A stretch of 38,503 bases of DNA, from NCBI GenBank assembly GCA_947632625.1, contig CANRPZ010000002.1, forward strand, positions 1 to 38,503. Direction: 5' to 3'. A model generated the notes under the pieces. The model searched no databases, was not told the origin of the DNA, and saw only the letters and a program-made list of their open reading frames with translations. The stretch is from an uncultured Bacilli bacterium (GTDB lineage: Bacteria; Bacillota_I; Bacilli_A; RF39; UBA660). Of this stretch, positions 7,261 through 15,692 are shown in pieces (within the stretch, counting starts at the first letter, position 1; every line of letters begins with the position of its first letter). The position numbers were made by a program, and so were the translations under genes.

Positions 7261-7722
7261 ATGGAACAACATTATGAAATTAGTGATAAAACAATTGCTT
7301 TATATGGAATGGATAGTAGGACAAGGATATATGAAGAAGATAAAAGTTTTATTATTGATAAACCTGCAACTAGTATTATGGAGGAAAGTTGTTCTTATTT
7401 TGGTAGTTCATTAGATGGACGAAAGAAAGGTACAGAGAATTTAATAGGGGTTAGTTATAAAGCTCCCATAATTGTAGAGGAATCAAAGTCTTTAATCTTT
7501 TTTCCAACAACAAGTCCTAGATTAGCAAATTGTTCATGGATTCGTAGTGATAAAATTGACCGTTTTTATTATAAAAATAATAATTTAGTTATTGAATTTA
7601 AAAATGGGTATCAACTTTTTGTTAAAATGTCTTATGATATGTTAAATAATCAAATTTTAAGGGCCACTCGACTTGAACATGTATTAAATGATCGAAAAAA
7701 TAAAATTGCTACTAAAATGTAG
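7261..7722 (+). CDS. comK: ComK-family competence transcription factor
   Basis: ComK is the master activator of DNA-uptake genes in Bacilli. The 153-residue product has the recognisable ComK core: SCSYFGSSLDGRKKGT (about 43-58), YKAPIIVEESKSLIFFPT, SPRLANCSWI, an FKNGYQL segment and SYDMLNNQILRAT. B. subtilis ComK is 192 residues; this one ends near the point where that protein continues into its C-terminal tail with the MecA-binding FMLYPK motif, which is missing here. It has a strong AAAGGGAGGTG ribosome binding site, an upstream terminator and its own putative promoter. It sits between dnaN and recF, where Bacillus carries yaaA. Family assignment is firm. Whether it still controls competence is inference, since no com operon is in view. 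Confidence 0.88.
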   Translation: MEQHYEISDKTIALYGMDSRTRIYEEDKSFIIDKPATSIMEESCSYFGSSLDGRKKGTENLIGVSYKAPIIVEESKSLIFFPTTSPRLANCSWIRSDKIDRFYYKNNNLVIEFKNGYQLFVKMSYDMLNNQILRATRLEHVLNDRKNKIATKM

Positions 7723-7762
7723 TGAATTTTTTGTAAAAAATGTTTAAAATAGTCTTAATTTA

Positions 7763-7771
7763 TGTTATAAT
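7763..7771 (+). promoter_or_regulatory. Extended -10 promoter for recF-gyrB-gyrA
   Basis: TGTTATAAT is an ideal extended -10 (TGN-TATAAT). No strong -35 is present. It lies immediately upstream of an inverted repeat at 7775-7804 and about 65 bp before recF. Confidence 0.65.
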
Positions 7772-7773
7772 TT

Positions 7774-7805
7774 TAATAGGTATAGGAGTACATAAATACC
7801 TATTA
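7774..7805. repeat. Inverted repeat at the recF promoter start site
   Basis: AATAGGTAT (7775-7783) and ATACCTATT (7796-7804) form a perfect 9-bp inverted repeat, 10 bp if the outer T/A are counted, around a 12-nt centre. It starts a few bases after the extended -10, so it covers the expected transcription start. It could be a repressor operator or a 5' mRNA stem. No T-tract follows, so it is not a terminator. Confidence 0.55.
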
Positions 7806-7836
7806 TTTTATTATACAGGCGTAAAAGAGGCTAAAT

Positions 7837-8928
7837 ATGCAAATACAGGAATTGAAATTACTAAATTTTAGAAATTATGAAAAGGTACAAGTTGCTTTTC
7901 ATAAGCATTTAAATATTATTTATGGAAAAAATGGTAGTGGAAAGACAAATCTTGTAGAAGCTATTTATGTTCTTGCCTTATCTAGATCATTTAAACAAAA
8001 TAGTGATAAAACTTTAATTCGTAATGATACTGATTTAACTAAAATAGAAGGAACTATCTTGAGTAATTATAAAAATGTTTATAAAGTCATTTTAACTCCT
8101 GAAGGGAAAAAAGTGAAAATAGATAATAATAAGATTACTAAAATCAGTGATTATATATCAAAAATTAATGTTATTTTATTTAATCCTAGTGATTTAAGAA
8201 TGATTAAAGATACACCTAGTATAAGAAGAAAATACTTAAATATAGCTATATCGCAATTAAATGTAGAATATTTAAAACAGTTAAATCAATACAATAAACT
8301 TATTAAAACGCGTAATATTTATTTAAAGCAGATGTATTTAAATGGAAATTCCTTACAATCTTATTTAGATATTATTACAGAAAAATTAGTTGAGGTAGGT
8401 ATATCTATTTATACAATTAGAAAAGATTATATTGATTTCATTAATTCTTTTATTCAAGAGATTTATAAAAAAATTACAATGAAAGGGGATTTAAAGGTAA
8501 TTTATTGTAGTGATTATGCAAATAAATCTAAAGAAGAATTATTAAAATTCTATAAAAAAAATTTAAGTAAAGATTTAGCTTTTGGGAAAACAAACTTTGG
8601 TGTTCATCATGATGATTTAGATTTTAAATTGGATAATTTATCTTTAAAAGATTATGGTAGTGAAGGACAACAAAAAAATGCAGTTATTTCTTGGAAATTA
8701 AGTGAAATCGAGATTATAAAAAAAGAAAAAAAGGTAACTCCAATACTGATTTTAGATGATTTATTTAGTGAGTTGGATGTTGAAAAAATAGAGAATATTT
8801 TTAAATTTATTAATAAAGATATTCAAACGTTTATCACAACTACAGAAATAGAGAAAGTAGAACCTTTATTAAAGGGAGAAGAATTTAAAAAAATATATGT
8901 AGAGAATGGCAACTTAAAGGAGATGTAA
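7837..8928 (+). CDS. recF: DNA replication and repair protein RecF
   Basis: SMC-like ATPase that, with RecO and RecR, loads RecA at gaps. Its 363 residues begin MQIQELKLLNFRNYE, the classic RecF opening. Walker A GKNGSGKTN is near residues 30-38, and the signature and Walker B region includes SEGQQKNAVISWKLSE and ILILDDLFSELD (about 304-315). It follows the comK-like gene behind its own promoter and is separated from gyrB by only two bases, so the two are co-transcribed. B. subtilis remB (yaaB), usually between recF and gyrB, is absent. Confidence 0.97.
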   Translation: MQIQELKLLNFRNYEKVQVAFHKHLNIIYGKNGSGKTNLVEAIYVLALSRSFKQNSDKTLIRNDTDLTKIEGTILSNYKNVYKVILTPEGKKVKIDNNKITKISDYISKINVILFNPSDLRMIKDTPSIRRKYLNIAISQLNVEYLKQLNQYNKLIKTRNIYLKQMYLNGNSLQSYLDIITEKLVEVGISIYTIRKDYIDFINSFIQEIYKKITMKGDLKVIYCSDYANKSKEELLKFYKKNLSKDLAFGKTNFGVHHDDLDFKLDNLSLKDYGSEGQQKNAVISWKLSEIEIIKKEKKVTPILILDDLFSELDVEKIENIFKFINKDIQTFITTTEIEKVEPLLKGEEFKKIYVENGNLKEM

Positions 8929-8930
8929 TT

Positions 8931-10853
8931 ATGGATGAGAAAATAACACATTATAATGATGATGATATTCAAGTTTTAGAAGGGCTAGAAGCCGTTCGTA
9001 AAAGACCTGGTATGTATATTGGAACTACTAGCGAAAAAGGTCTTCACCATTTAGTTTGGGAAATAGTCGATAATGCTATTGATGAAGCATTAGCTGGATA
9101 TTGTGATGATATTGAGGTAATTGTTGAAAAAGGAAATATTATTACAGTTAAAGATGATGGTCGTGGTATGCCAACAGGTATTAATAAAAAAACTGGGTTA
9201 TCCACAATTGAAACTATTTTTACTGTTTTGCATGCTGGTGGTAAATTTGGTGGCGGCGGCTACAAAGTAAGTGGAGGATTACATGGTGTTGGAGCAAGTG
9301 TAGTTAATGCTTTATCCACTTGGCTTGAGGTTACTGTTTATCATGATAGTAAAATATACTATCAAAAATTTGAAAATGGGGGACATCCTGTTGAACCATT
9401 AAAAGAAATAGGCACGTGTGAAGAGAATCGAACTGGTACTACTGTACGATTTAAAGCAGATCCAGAAATCTTTACGGAGACAACAATTTATAATTATGAT
9501 ACGTTAGCGAAACGTTTACAAGAACTCGCTTTCTTAAATAAAGGAATACGAATTTTATTACGTGATGAACGTGAAGAAGAGAAAAAAGAGGAATTCTTAT
9601 ATAATGGCGGTATTATTGAATACGTTAAAATGCTTAATAAAAATAAAGAGCCTTTACATGAAGAGGTTATTTACGTCGAAGGCGTAGAAGATGATATTGA
9701 AATCGAGGTTGCAATGCAATACAACGATTCTTATAATGCGAGCGTTTACTCTTTTACAAACAATATCAATACTTATGAAGGTGGAACTCATGAGGATGGT
9801 GTTAAAAGGGCATTAACACGAATTATTAACAATTATGCTAAAAATGCCAAGATTTTAAAAGAGAATGATGAGGCATTAACAGGTGAGGATGTTCGTGAAG
9901 GTTTAACAATGATTATCTCTTGTAAGCATCCAAATCCTCAATTTGAAGGGCAAACCAAGACAAAGCTTGGAAATGCAGAGGTAAGAAAAATTGCTGATGA
10001 TGTTTTTAGTGAAGGATTTGAAAGATTCTTAATGGAGAATCCTGATGAAGCCAAAATTATTATTGATAAAGCGTCAACAGCCGCTAGAGCAAGGCTTGCT
10101 GCGAAAAAAGCAAGAGAACTTACAAGACGTAAATCTGCACTTGATACAATTAATACTTTAGGAAAACTTGCAGATTGTACAAGTAAAGATGCTAGTATTT
10201 CAGAAATCTTTATCGTCGAGGGAGATAGTGCAGGAGGTTCTGCTAAAAGTGCTCGTATTCCTGCAACACAAGCAATTCTTCCTTTACGTGGTAAGATATT
10301 AAATGTTGAAAAAGCAAGACTTGATAGAGCTTTAAGTAATGAAGAGATAAGAACAATGATTACAGCTTTTGGTACAGGTATTGGGGATGAATTTGATATT
10401 AGTAAATTAAGATATCATAAAATCATTATTATGACCGATGCCGATGTCGATGGAGACCATATTCGTATCTTGTTATTAACATTGTTCTATCGTTTCTTTA
10501 GACCTATCGTTGAAGGTGGTTACGTTTATGCAGCCCAACCTCCGTTATTTAAAGTTGTATACGGAAAAAATATTAAATATGTTCAAACGGAGGAGGATCT
10601 TGCTGAATATCGTGAAACACTACCTGCTTCTGCTAAACCAATTGTGCAACGTTTTAAAGGTTTAGGAGAAATGGATGCGGAAGATTTAAGAGATACAACT
10701 ATGCACATTGAAAATCGTGTTTTAAGAAAGATAACCGTTGAAGATGCTATGCTTGCTGATCAAATATTTACAGATTTAATGGGTGATGATGTTGAACCGC
10801 GTAAAAAATATATTGAAGAGCATGGTAGCGAGTTTGATGATTTGGATGTTTAG
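8931..10853 (+). CDS. gyrB: DNA gyrase subunit B
   Basis: ATPase subunit of gyrase, which introduces negative supercoils. The 640 residues show the GHKL ATPase domain (EIVDNAIDEALAG near 43-55, GLHGVGASVVNALS near 117-130), the transducer domain, and the TOPRIM domain with VEGDSAGGSAK (from about 429) and MTDADVDGDHI near 501-511. The C-terminal QRFKGLGEM motif is intact. Length matches the family (about 640 in Bacillus). It sits in a tight recF-gyrB-gyrA transcription unit. Confidence 0.98.
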   Translation: MDEKITHYNDDDIQVLEGLEAVRKRPGMYIGTTSEKGLHHLVWEIVDNAIDEALAGYCDDIEVIVEKGNIITVKDDGRGMPTGINKKTGLSTIETIFTVLHAGGKFGGGGYKVSGGLHGVGASVVNALSTWLEVTVYHDSKIYYQKFENGGHPVEPLKEIGTCEENRTGTTVRFKADPEIFTETTIYNYDTLAKRLQELAFLNKGIRILLRDEREEEKKEEFLYNGGIIEYVKMLNKNKEPLHEEVIYVEGVEDDIEIEVAMQYNDSYNASVYSFTNNINTYEGGTHEDGVKRALTRIINNYAKNAKILKENDEALTGEDVREGLTMIISCKHPNPQFEGQTKTKLGNAEVRKIADDVFSEGFERFLMENPDEAKIIIDKASTAARARLAAKKARELTRRKSALDTINTLGKLADCTSKDASISEIFIVEGDSAGGSAKSARIPATQAILPLRGKILNVEKARLDRALSNEEIRTMITAFGTGIGDEFDISKLRYHKIIIMTDADVDGDHIRILLLTLFYRFFRPIVEGGYVYAAQPPLFKVVYGKNIKYVQTEEDLAEYRETLPASAKPIVQRFKGLGEMDAEDLRDTTMHIENRVLRKITVEDAMLADQIFTDLMGDDVEPRKKYIEEHGSEFDDLDV

Positions 10854-10865
10854 GAGGTGTAAGGT

Positions 10866-13385
10866 ATGGATAAAATAATTGAAAATAATATAGTTAAAGA
10901 AGTAAAAGATTCTTTTGGACGTTATGCAATGAGTGTTATTAAAGCACGTGCATTACCCGATTTAAGGGATGGTTTAAAACCCGTACATCGTCGTATTTTA
11001 TATTCTATGTATGAATCTGGTTATACTCCTGACAAGCCACACCGTAAAAGTGCTAGAATTGTCGGAGATGTTATGGGTAAATATCATCCTCATGGAGATT
11101 CTTCAATTTATGATGCTATGGTCATCATGGCTCAATCATTTAGTTTTCGACATGTATTAGTTGATGGTCACGGAAACTTTGGTAATATGGATGGCGATGG
11201 TGCAGCAGCAATGCGTTATACCGAAGCTCGTTTATCTAAACTTTCTCTTGAAATGGTTAGAGATTTAAATAAAAATACAGTTAATTTTTTACCAAACTTT
11301 GATGAAACCGAATCTGAACCAGAAATATTACCCAGTCGTTTTCCAAATATTTTAGTAAATGGAACAATGGGTATTGCGGTTGGTATGGCTACGAAAATTC
11401 CACCTCATAACTTAGGGGAGGTCATTGATGGTTGTGTTGCTTATATCGACAATCATGATATTGATACTGATGGTTTAATGCAATATATTAAAGGACCAGA
11501 TTTTCCAACCGGTGCTTCTATTTTAGGTAATGGTGGTATTAAAAAAGCCTATGAAACAGGGAAAGGAACCATTATTATTCGAGGTAAAGCAGACATTGAA
11601 GAGGTTAATGGTAAAACAAGAATTGTGGTTACAGAACTCCCTTACCAAGTTAATAAAGCAGAATTCCAATCACGTATTGGGGAGCTTGTTCGTGATAAAA
11701 TTATTGATGGAATTAGTGAATTACATGAAGAATCTAACTTGGAAAATCCAGTTCGTGTTGTAATTTATTTAAAAAGAGATGCAAATGCCAATGTTATTTT
11801 AAATAATTTATATAAATATACACAATTACAAACTCCATATGGTATTAATTTATTAATGATTGATCAAGGAGCACCTAAAGTATTAGGTCTTAAGGATATT
11901 ATTTCAAAATATATTGATTATCAAAAAGAAATAATAATTCGAAGAACTCAATTTGATTTAGCAAAAGCAGAAGAAAGAGTCCATATTTTAGAAGGTTTAA
12001 AAATAGCCCTAGACAATTTAGATGCAGTAATTAAAACGATTCGTGAAAGTGAAACGGATGTAATTGCTAAAGAACAATTAATGTCTAAATTTAATTTGGA
12101 TGAAATCCAAGCCCAAGCTATTTTGGACATGAGATTACGCCGTTTAACTGGTTTAGAAAGAGAAAAAATTGAAGCTGAACTTGCTGAATTATTAAAATCT
12201 ATTGATGAATACCATAGTATTTTAGCAAGTGAAGAAAAAGTTTTGGCAATTATTAGAGAGGAATTATTAGAAATTAAAAATAAATATGCAGATGAGAGAA
12301 GAACTAATATTGATATGTCTGCTATTGAATTTATAGAAGATGAATCTTTAATTCCAGAAGAAAATATTATTATTGCCCTTACGCACAATGGTTATATTAA
12401 GAGAACAACCTCCGATACTTTTAAACTACAAAATCGTGGTGGTGTAGGTATTAAAGGAATGAATACAAATGAAGAAGATTATGTAGAACATTTAGTTAAC
12501 TTATGCACACATGATTATGTTTTATTCTTCACAAATAAAGGTAAGGTTTATCGTTTAAAAGGTTATGAAATTCCTGAATTTGGTAGACAATCTAAAGGAT
12601 TACCAATTATCAACTTATTACAAATAGATAAAGAAGAGAAAATTAACTCTGTTTTAAGTATTGAAAGAGAAGACAAAGCTAAATATTTGTTCTTTGCTAC
12701 AAAACATGGAGTTGTTAAGAAAACAAATATTAGTGAGTTTGATAATATCCGTACTAATGGTAAAATTTCTATAAATTTACGTCCTAGCGATGAACTTATT
12801 TCAGTAAAGAAAACTACTGGAAATGACATGATTTTACTTGGCTCTAGCAATGGTCGTATGGTTAAATTTAAGGAAAATGAAATCCGTGTTATGGGTAGAA
12901 CAGCCAGCGGTGTACGTGGTATTAATTTAGACGGCGGAGAATGTATAGGAGCAGAAATCGTTAACGAAAACGATAATATAATTATTGTTACGAAAAAAGG
13001 TTATGGTAAACAAACAAGCGTTAACGATTATCGAGAAACTAGACGTGGTAGTAAAGGAGTAAAAGCCTTAAATATTACTGATAAAAATGGTGCAATGGCT
13101 GCCTTTAGTCTATCAAAAGAAAATTCAGATTTAATTATTATTACAAATATAGGAATGGTTATCCGAGTTCCATTAGAGCAAATAAATATGTTAGGAAGAG
13201 TTACGCAAGGCGTAAGAGTTATCCACTTGAAGGATAATCAAGAGGTTTCAAATATTAGTTTAGTTGATAAAACTATTGAAAAAAATGATTCAGCGGAAAA
13301 CGGTGAAATCGAAGAAACTGAAGATTTAGATAGTCATTTATCTAGTGATACAGAAAATACTGAAAATTCAAATGATAATGAATGA
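10866..13385 (+). CDS. gyrA: DNA gyrase subunit A
   Basis: DNA cleavage and religation subunit of gyrase. The winged-helix catalytic domain has the tyrosine in AAMRYTEAR (Tyr118). The quinolone-resistance-determining stretch HPHGDSSIYDAMVIMAQ keeps Ser and Asp at the positions equivalent to E. coli S83 and D87, so no classical resistance change is seen. The C-terminal beta-pinwheel is present; its GyrA-box is degenerate (QNRGGVGIKG instead of QRRGGKG), and the tail is acidic. An AGGAGGTG ribosome binding site precedes the ATG. The TGA stop lies within a hairpin that also contains a parS site. Confidence 0.97.
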   Translation: MDKIIENNIVKEVKDSFGRYAMSVIKARALPDLRDGLKPVHRRILYSMYESGYTPDKPHRKSARIVGDVMGKYHPHGDSSIYDAMVIMAQSFSFRHVLVDGHGNFGNMDGDGAAAMRYTEARLSKLSLEMVRDLNKNTVNFLPNFDETESEPEILPSRFPNILVNGTMGIAVGMATKIPPHNLGEVIDGCVAYIDNHDIDTDGLMQYIKGPDFPTGASILGNGGIKKAYETGKGTIIIRGKADIEEVNGKTRIVVTELPYQVNKAEFQSRIGELVRDKIIDGISELHEESNLENPVRVVIYLKRDANANVILNNLYKYTQLQTPYGINLLMIDQGAPKVLGLKDIISKYIDYQKEIIIRRTQFDLAKAEERVHILEGLKIALDNLDAVIKTIRESETDVIAKEQLMSKFNLDEIQAQAILDMRLRRLTGLEREKIEAELAELLKSIDEYHSILASEEKVLAIIREELLEIKNKYADERRTNIDMSAIEFIEDESLIPEENIIIALTHNGYIKRTTSDTFKLQNRGGVGIKGMNTNEEDYVEHLVNLCTHDYVLFFTNKGKVYRLKGYEIPEFGRQSKGLPIINLLQIDKEEKINSVLSIEREDKAKYLFFATKHGVVKKTNISEFDNIRTNGKISINLRPSDELISVKKTTGNDMILLGSSNGRMVKFKENEIRVMGRTASGVRGINLDGGECIGAEIVNENDNIIIVTKKGYGKQTSVNDYRETRRGSKGVKALNITDKNGAMAAFSLSKENSDLIIITNIGMVIRVPLEQINMLGRVTQGVRVIHLKDNQEVSNISLVDKTIEKNDSAENGEIEETEDLDSHLSSDTENTENSNDNE

Positions 13386-13410
13386 TGTTTCACGTGGAAC
13401 ATCATTTTTT
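13381..13410 (+). terminator. gyrA terminator built on a parS palindrome
   Basis: AATGATGTTTCAC and GTGGAACATCATT (13381-13406) form a 13-bp near-perfect palindrome with one T-G wobble, followed by six T. It covers the gyrA TGA stop (13383-13385). The centre is exactly the parS sequence, so one palindrome appears to serve as an RNA terminator and a DNA binding site. Confidence 0.8.
13386..13401. other. parS: parS centromere-like site (ParB/Spo0J binding), copy 1
   Basis: TGTTTCACGTGGAACA matches the reverse complement of the B. subtilis parS consensus TGTTNCACGTGAAACA at all 16 positions. Such sites cluster near origins and are bound by ParB (Spo0J) for chromosome segregation. No parA or parB gene is in this window. 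Confidence 0.9.
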
Positions 13411-13424
13411 GTAAACTGTTGTAA

Positions 13425-13440
13425 TGTTTCACGTGGAACT
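13425..13440. other. parS: parS-like site, copy 2
   Basis: TGTTTCACGTGGAACT matches parS at 15 of 16 positions (last base T instead of A). It starts 39 bp after copy 1, in the same orientation, and lies just upstream of the SRP RNA promoter. It is also followed by a T-tract, so it could terminate residual gyrA transcription. Confidence 0.82.
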
Positions 13441-13441
13441 A

Positions 13442-13470
13442 TTGTTTTTTTAAATTTTTTTTGTTATTAT
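13442..13470 (+). promoter_or_regulatory. Probable promoter of the SRP RNA gene
   Basis: TTGTTT (13442-13447), a 17-bp spacer and TGTTATTAT (extended -10 with hexamer 13465-13470) place the start near 13476, exactly where the SRP RNA helix begins. The -35 is two bases from the second parS site. Confidence 0.6.
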
Positions 13471-13475
13471 CAGAT

Positions 13476-13552
13476 TGTGCAACGAATATATTGTAATCTG
13501 GTCAGAATCGGAAGATAGCAGCCATATCAGTCTCTATTCGTGTGCACTTTTT
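13476..13552 (+). ncRNA. ffs: Small signal recognition particle RNA (4.5S/scRNA type)
   Basis: The conserved SRP domain IV motif is present at 13500-13524: GGTCAG, then an AATCGGAAGATAG segment with GGAA tetraloop, then CAGCC. Outer strands GTGCAACGAATA and TATTCGTGTGCAC pair to close the long hairpin, giving roughly 72 nt plus a T6 tail that acts as terminator. It binds Ffh in targeting membrane proteins to the translocon. In B. subtilis the equivalent RNA lies between tadA and dnaX; here it is immediately upstream of tadA. Exact ends are estimated. Confidence 0.9.
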
Positions 13553-13568
13553 TATTTAGGAGATTTTT

Positions 13569-13988
13569 ATGAATGAAGAGGTAATTATAAAAAAACTTAT
13601 AGATTTGGCTACAAAAGCTTTTAAAAAAGGGGAAATTCCTGTTGGTGCAATTTTGGTATGCAATCAAAAAATTATTGCTAAAACATATAATTTGAAGGAA
13701 AGAAAAAATAATATTATGGGACATGCTGAAATAATAGCTATAAAGAAAGGATCTAAAAAATTAAAAAGATGGAATTTATCAGATTGTAGTCTTTATGTTA
13801 CTTTAAAACCATGTAATATGTGTATGGAAATTATTAAACAAAGCCGTATTCAAAATGTTTTCTATATGGTAGATCGTTTGGATTATAAACATGATTTTTC
13901 AAAAACAAATATAAGACAAATTGGTAGTGAAATAAATATTAAAACTTATAAACAAATGTTATCAAATTTTTTTCAAATTATACGTTAA
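13569..13988 (+). CDS. tadA: tRNA-specific adenosine deaminase TadA
   Basis: Zinc-dependent deaminase that converts A34 to inosine in tRNA-Arg(ACG). The 139-residue protein has the HAE motif (His52, Glu54, catalytic glutamate) and PCNMC (82-85 cysteines) zinc ligands. The segment before the cysteines reads TLKPC, where TadA normally has TLEPC, and the protein is somewhat shorter than usual (about 150-160), so it is a divergent member. Position between the SRP RNA and dnaX supports TadA over other cytidine or guanine deaminases. AGGAG ribosome binding site seven bases upstream. Confidence 0.88.
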   Translation: MNEEVIIKKLIDLATKAFKKGEIPVGAILVCNQKIIAKTYNLKERKNNIMGHAEIIAIKKGSKKLKRWNLSDCSLYVTLKPCNMCMEIIKQSRIQNVFYMVDRLDYKHDFSKTNIRQIGSEINIKTYKQMLSNFFQIIR

Positions 13989-14002
13989 TTATTAGGTTTT
14001 TA

Positions 14003-14011
14003 TGTTATAAT
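14003..14011 (+). promoter_or_regulatory. Extended -10 promoter for dnaX
   Basis: TGTTATAAT is an extended -10 identical in sequence to the one upstream of recF. It lies 14 bp after the tadA stop and about 20 bp before the dnaX ATG; no good -35 is seen. Confidence 0.55.
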
Positions 14012-14032
14012 TGATTTTGTAAGGAGATTCAT

Positions 14033-15673
14033 ATGGCAAACGATTATAAAGTACTTTATAGAAAATATCGACCAACAACTTTTGATGAAATCGTTGGTCA
14101 AAAGTATTCCATTACAATGCTTAAAAATACTATTATTAATAATAAAATTTCTCATGCATATTTGTTCACTGGCCCGAGAGGAACTGGAAAAACAAGTACT
14201 GCTAAAATTTTTGCTAAAACTATTAACTGTGAAAACCCAAAAAATGGTATACCTTGCGGGGAATGTCCAAGTTGTTTAAATAGTAATAGTGCAGATATTA
14301 TTGAAATTGATGCTGCTTCTAATAATGGTGTAGACAGTATTCGAGAAATTATTAACAATGTAAAAATAGCACCTACTTTTAGTAAATATAAAATTTATAT
14401 TATTGATGAGGTACATGAGTTATCCTCTTCAGCTTTTAATGCTTTATTATTAACACTTGAAGAACCACCAAGTCATGTTGTTTTTATCTTTGCAACAACG
14501 AATATAGAAAAGGTTCCAATCACCATTCTTTCTAGATGTCAACGTTATGATTTTAGAAAATTAACGAATGAAGAATTAACGAGTCATTTACTAAATATTG
14601 CTCAAAAAGAAAATATAAAAATTACCGAGGATGCTATTGAGGAAATTGCTTATTTATCGGATGGGGGATGTCGAGATGCCCTTAGTATCTTAAATCAATT
14701 GAGTACAAGTAATGAAAATATTGATTTAAATACTGTTTTAAGTAACTATGGTTCAGTATCATCAGTACAAATTAAGAACATTGTAAATGCTTATATGGAA
14801 GATAGTTATGAACAATTGAAAAATATTTTTGATAATATTGAAAAATCTTCTATAGATTATAAAGTGTTTTTGAAAAAATTAGTCGATCAGTTTTTTTCAG
14901 AAGCAATTACTTGTAAAACCAAAAATAATAATTCAATGTACTTAAAGATAAAGAATACTATATTTGAATTAAATGACTTAATAAACAAAATTAATATCAA
15001 TGTAGATCCTTTTATGCTTATTTTCTTGGTTTTAATAGAAAATATACAGACTACGGAGAATATTAAAAGTTTGGAAAACAGTGTTGTAAAAGATATTTCT
15101 GATAATGCAATACCTAAAAAACAAGTTCAACCTAAAGAAAAAGTAGAGATAGTAACTGAAAAGAAAAATATTACTATAGAAGAGCCAATTATAAATGATG
15201 ATTTTATAGAAAAATTAAGAGTAGTTAGAATTAATAATTGCTTTGCCAAAGCCGATAAAAACTTGTTAATGTCAAGTAAAGAACGTTGGGAAAGTTTTAA
15301 TTCAAAAATAGGTAGTACAGATATGATTAAGTCTATAATCATTGATACAAATGTTGTACTTGCTTCAGAAAATATTAACATTATTACGGATGCTCAAGAA
15401 AGTATTGTAGACATGTTTAATCATAACTTGCATTCTATTGAAGAAAAATATAAAGAAATAGAAAATGCAACGCTTCATTTTATAGCTCTTACAATTGAAG
15501 AGTGGGAAAAATATAAAAAAGATTATGTAAAAAAATTAAAAGAAAAATACATCTATCAAATTATGGAAGAACCTATTATGGAACAAGGTCCAAGCTTGAC
15601 TGAAGAGGTAAAAGAAAATAATTATGAGGATATTATTTCTATTTTTGATAAAGAAAAAGTAGAAATTAAATAA
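14033..15673 (+). CDS. dnaX: DNA polymerase III subunits gamma/tau
   Basis: Clamp-loader ATPase that opens the DnaN ring and holds the replisome together. The N-terminal 220 residues contain YRKYRPTTFDEIVGQ, Walker A GPRGTGKTS (47-55), a four-cysteine zinc module (CENPKNGIPCGECPSC), Walker B IYIIDEVHELS and the arginine-finger SRCQRYDF motif. The C-terminal half is a low-complexity Lys/Glu-rich region with an acidic end, corresponding to tau. I see no clear slippery-site evidence for a separate gamma. It heads the dnaX-ebfC-recR unit, as in Bacillus. Confidence 0.96.
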   Translation: MANDYKVLYRKYRPTTFDEIVGQKYSITMLKNTIINNKISHAYLFTGPRGTGKTSTAKIFAKTINCENPKNGIPCGECPSCLNSNSADIIEIDAASNNGVDSIREIINNVKIAPTFSKYKIYIIDEVHELSSSAFNALLLTLEEPPSHVVFIFATTNIEKVPITILSRCQRYDFRKLTNEELTSHLLNIAQKENIKITEDAIEEIAYLSDGGCRDALSILNQLSTSNENIDLNTVLSNYGSVSSVQIKNIVNAYMEDSYEQLKNIFDNIEKSSIDYKVFLKKLVDQFFSEAITCKTKNNNSMYLKIKNTIFELNDLINKININVDPFMLIFLVLIENIQTTENIKSLENSVVKDISDNAIPKKQVQPKEKVEIVTEKKNITIEEPIINDDFIEKLRVVRINNCFAKADKNLLMSSKERWESFNSKIGSTDMIKSIIIDTNVVLASENINIITDAQESIVDMFNHNLHSIEEKYKEIENATLHFIALTIEEWEKYKKDYVKKLKEKYIYQIMEEPIMEQGPSLTEEVKENNYEDIISIFDKEKVEIK

Positions 15674-15692
15674 AAAGAAAGAAGGAATAAAT

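Noticed and set aside
9198..9206. Perfect DnaA box (TTATCCACA) inside gyrB
   Set aside because: Single isolated match in coding sequence encoding a conserved stretch; similar near-matches occur in gyrA and recR. It is probably coincidental, although a DnaA titration role cannot be excluded.
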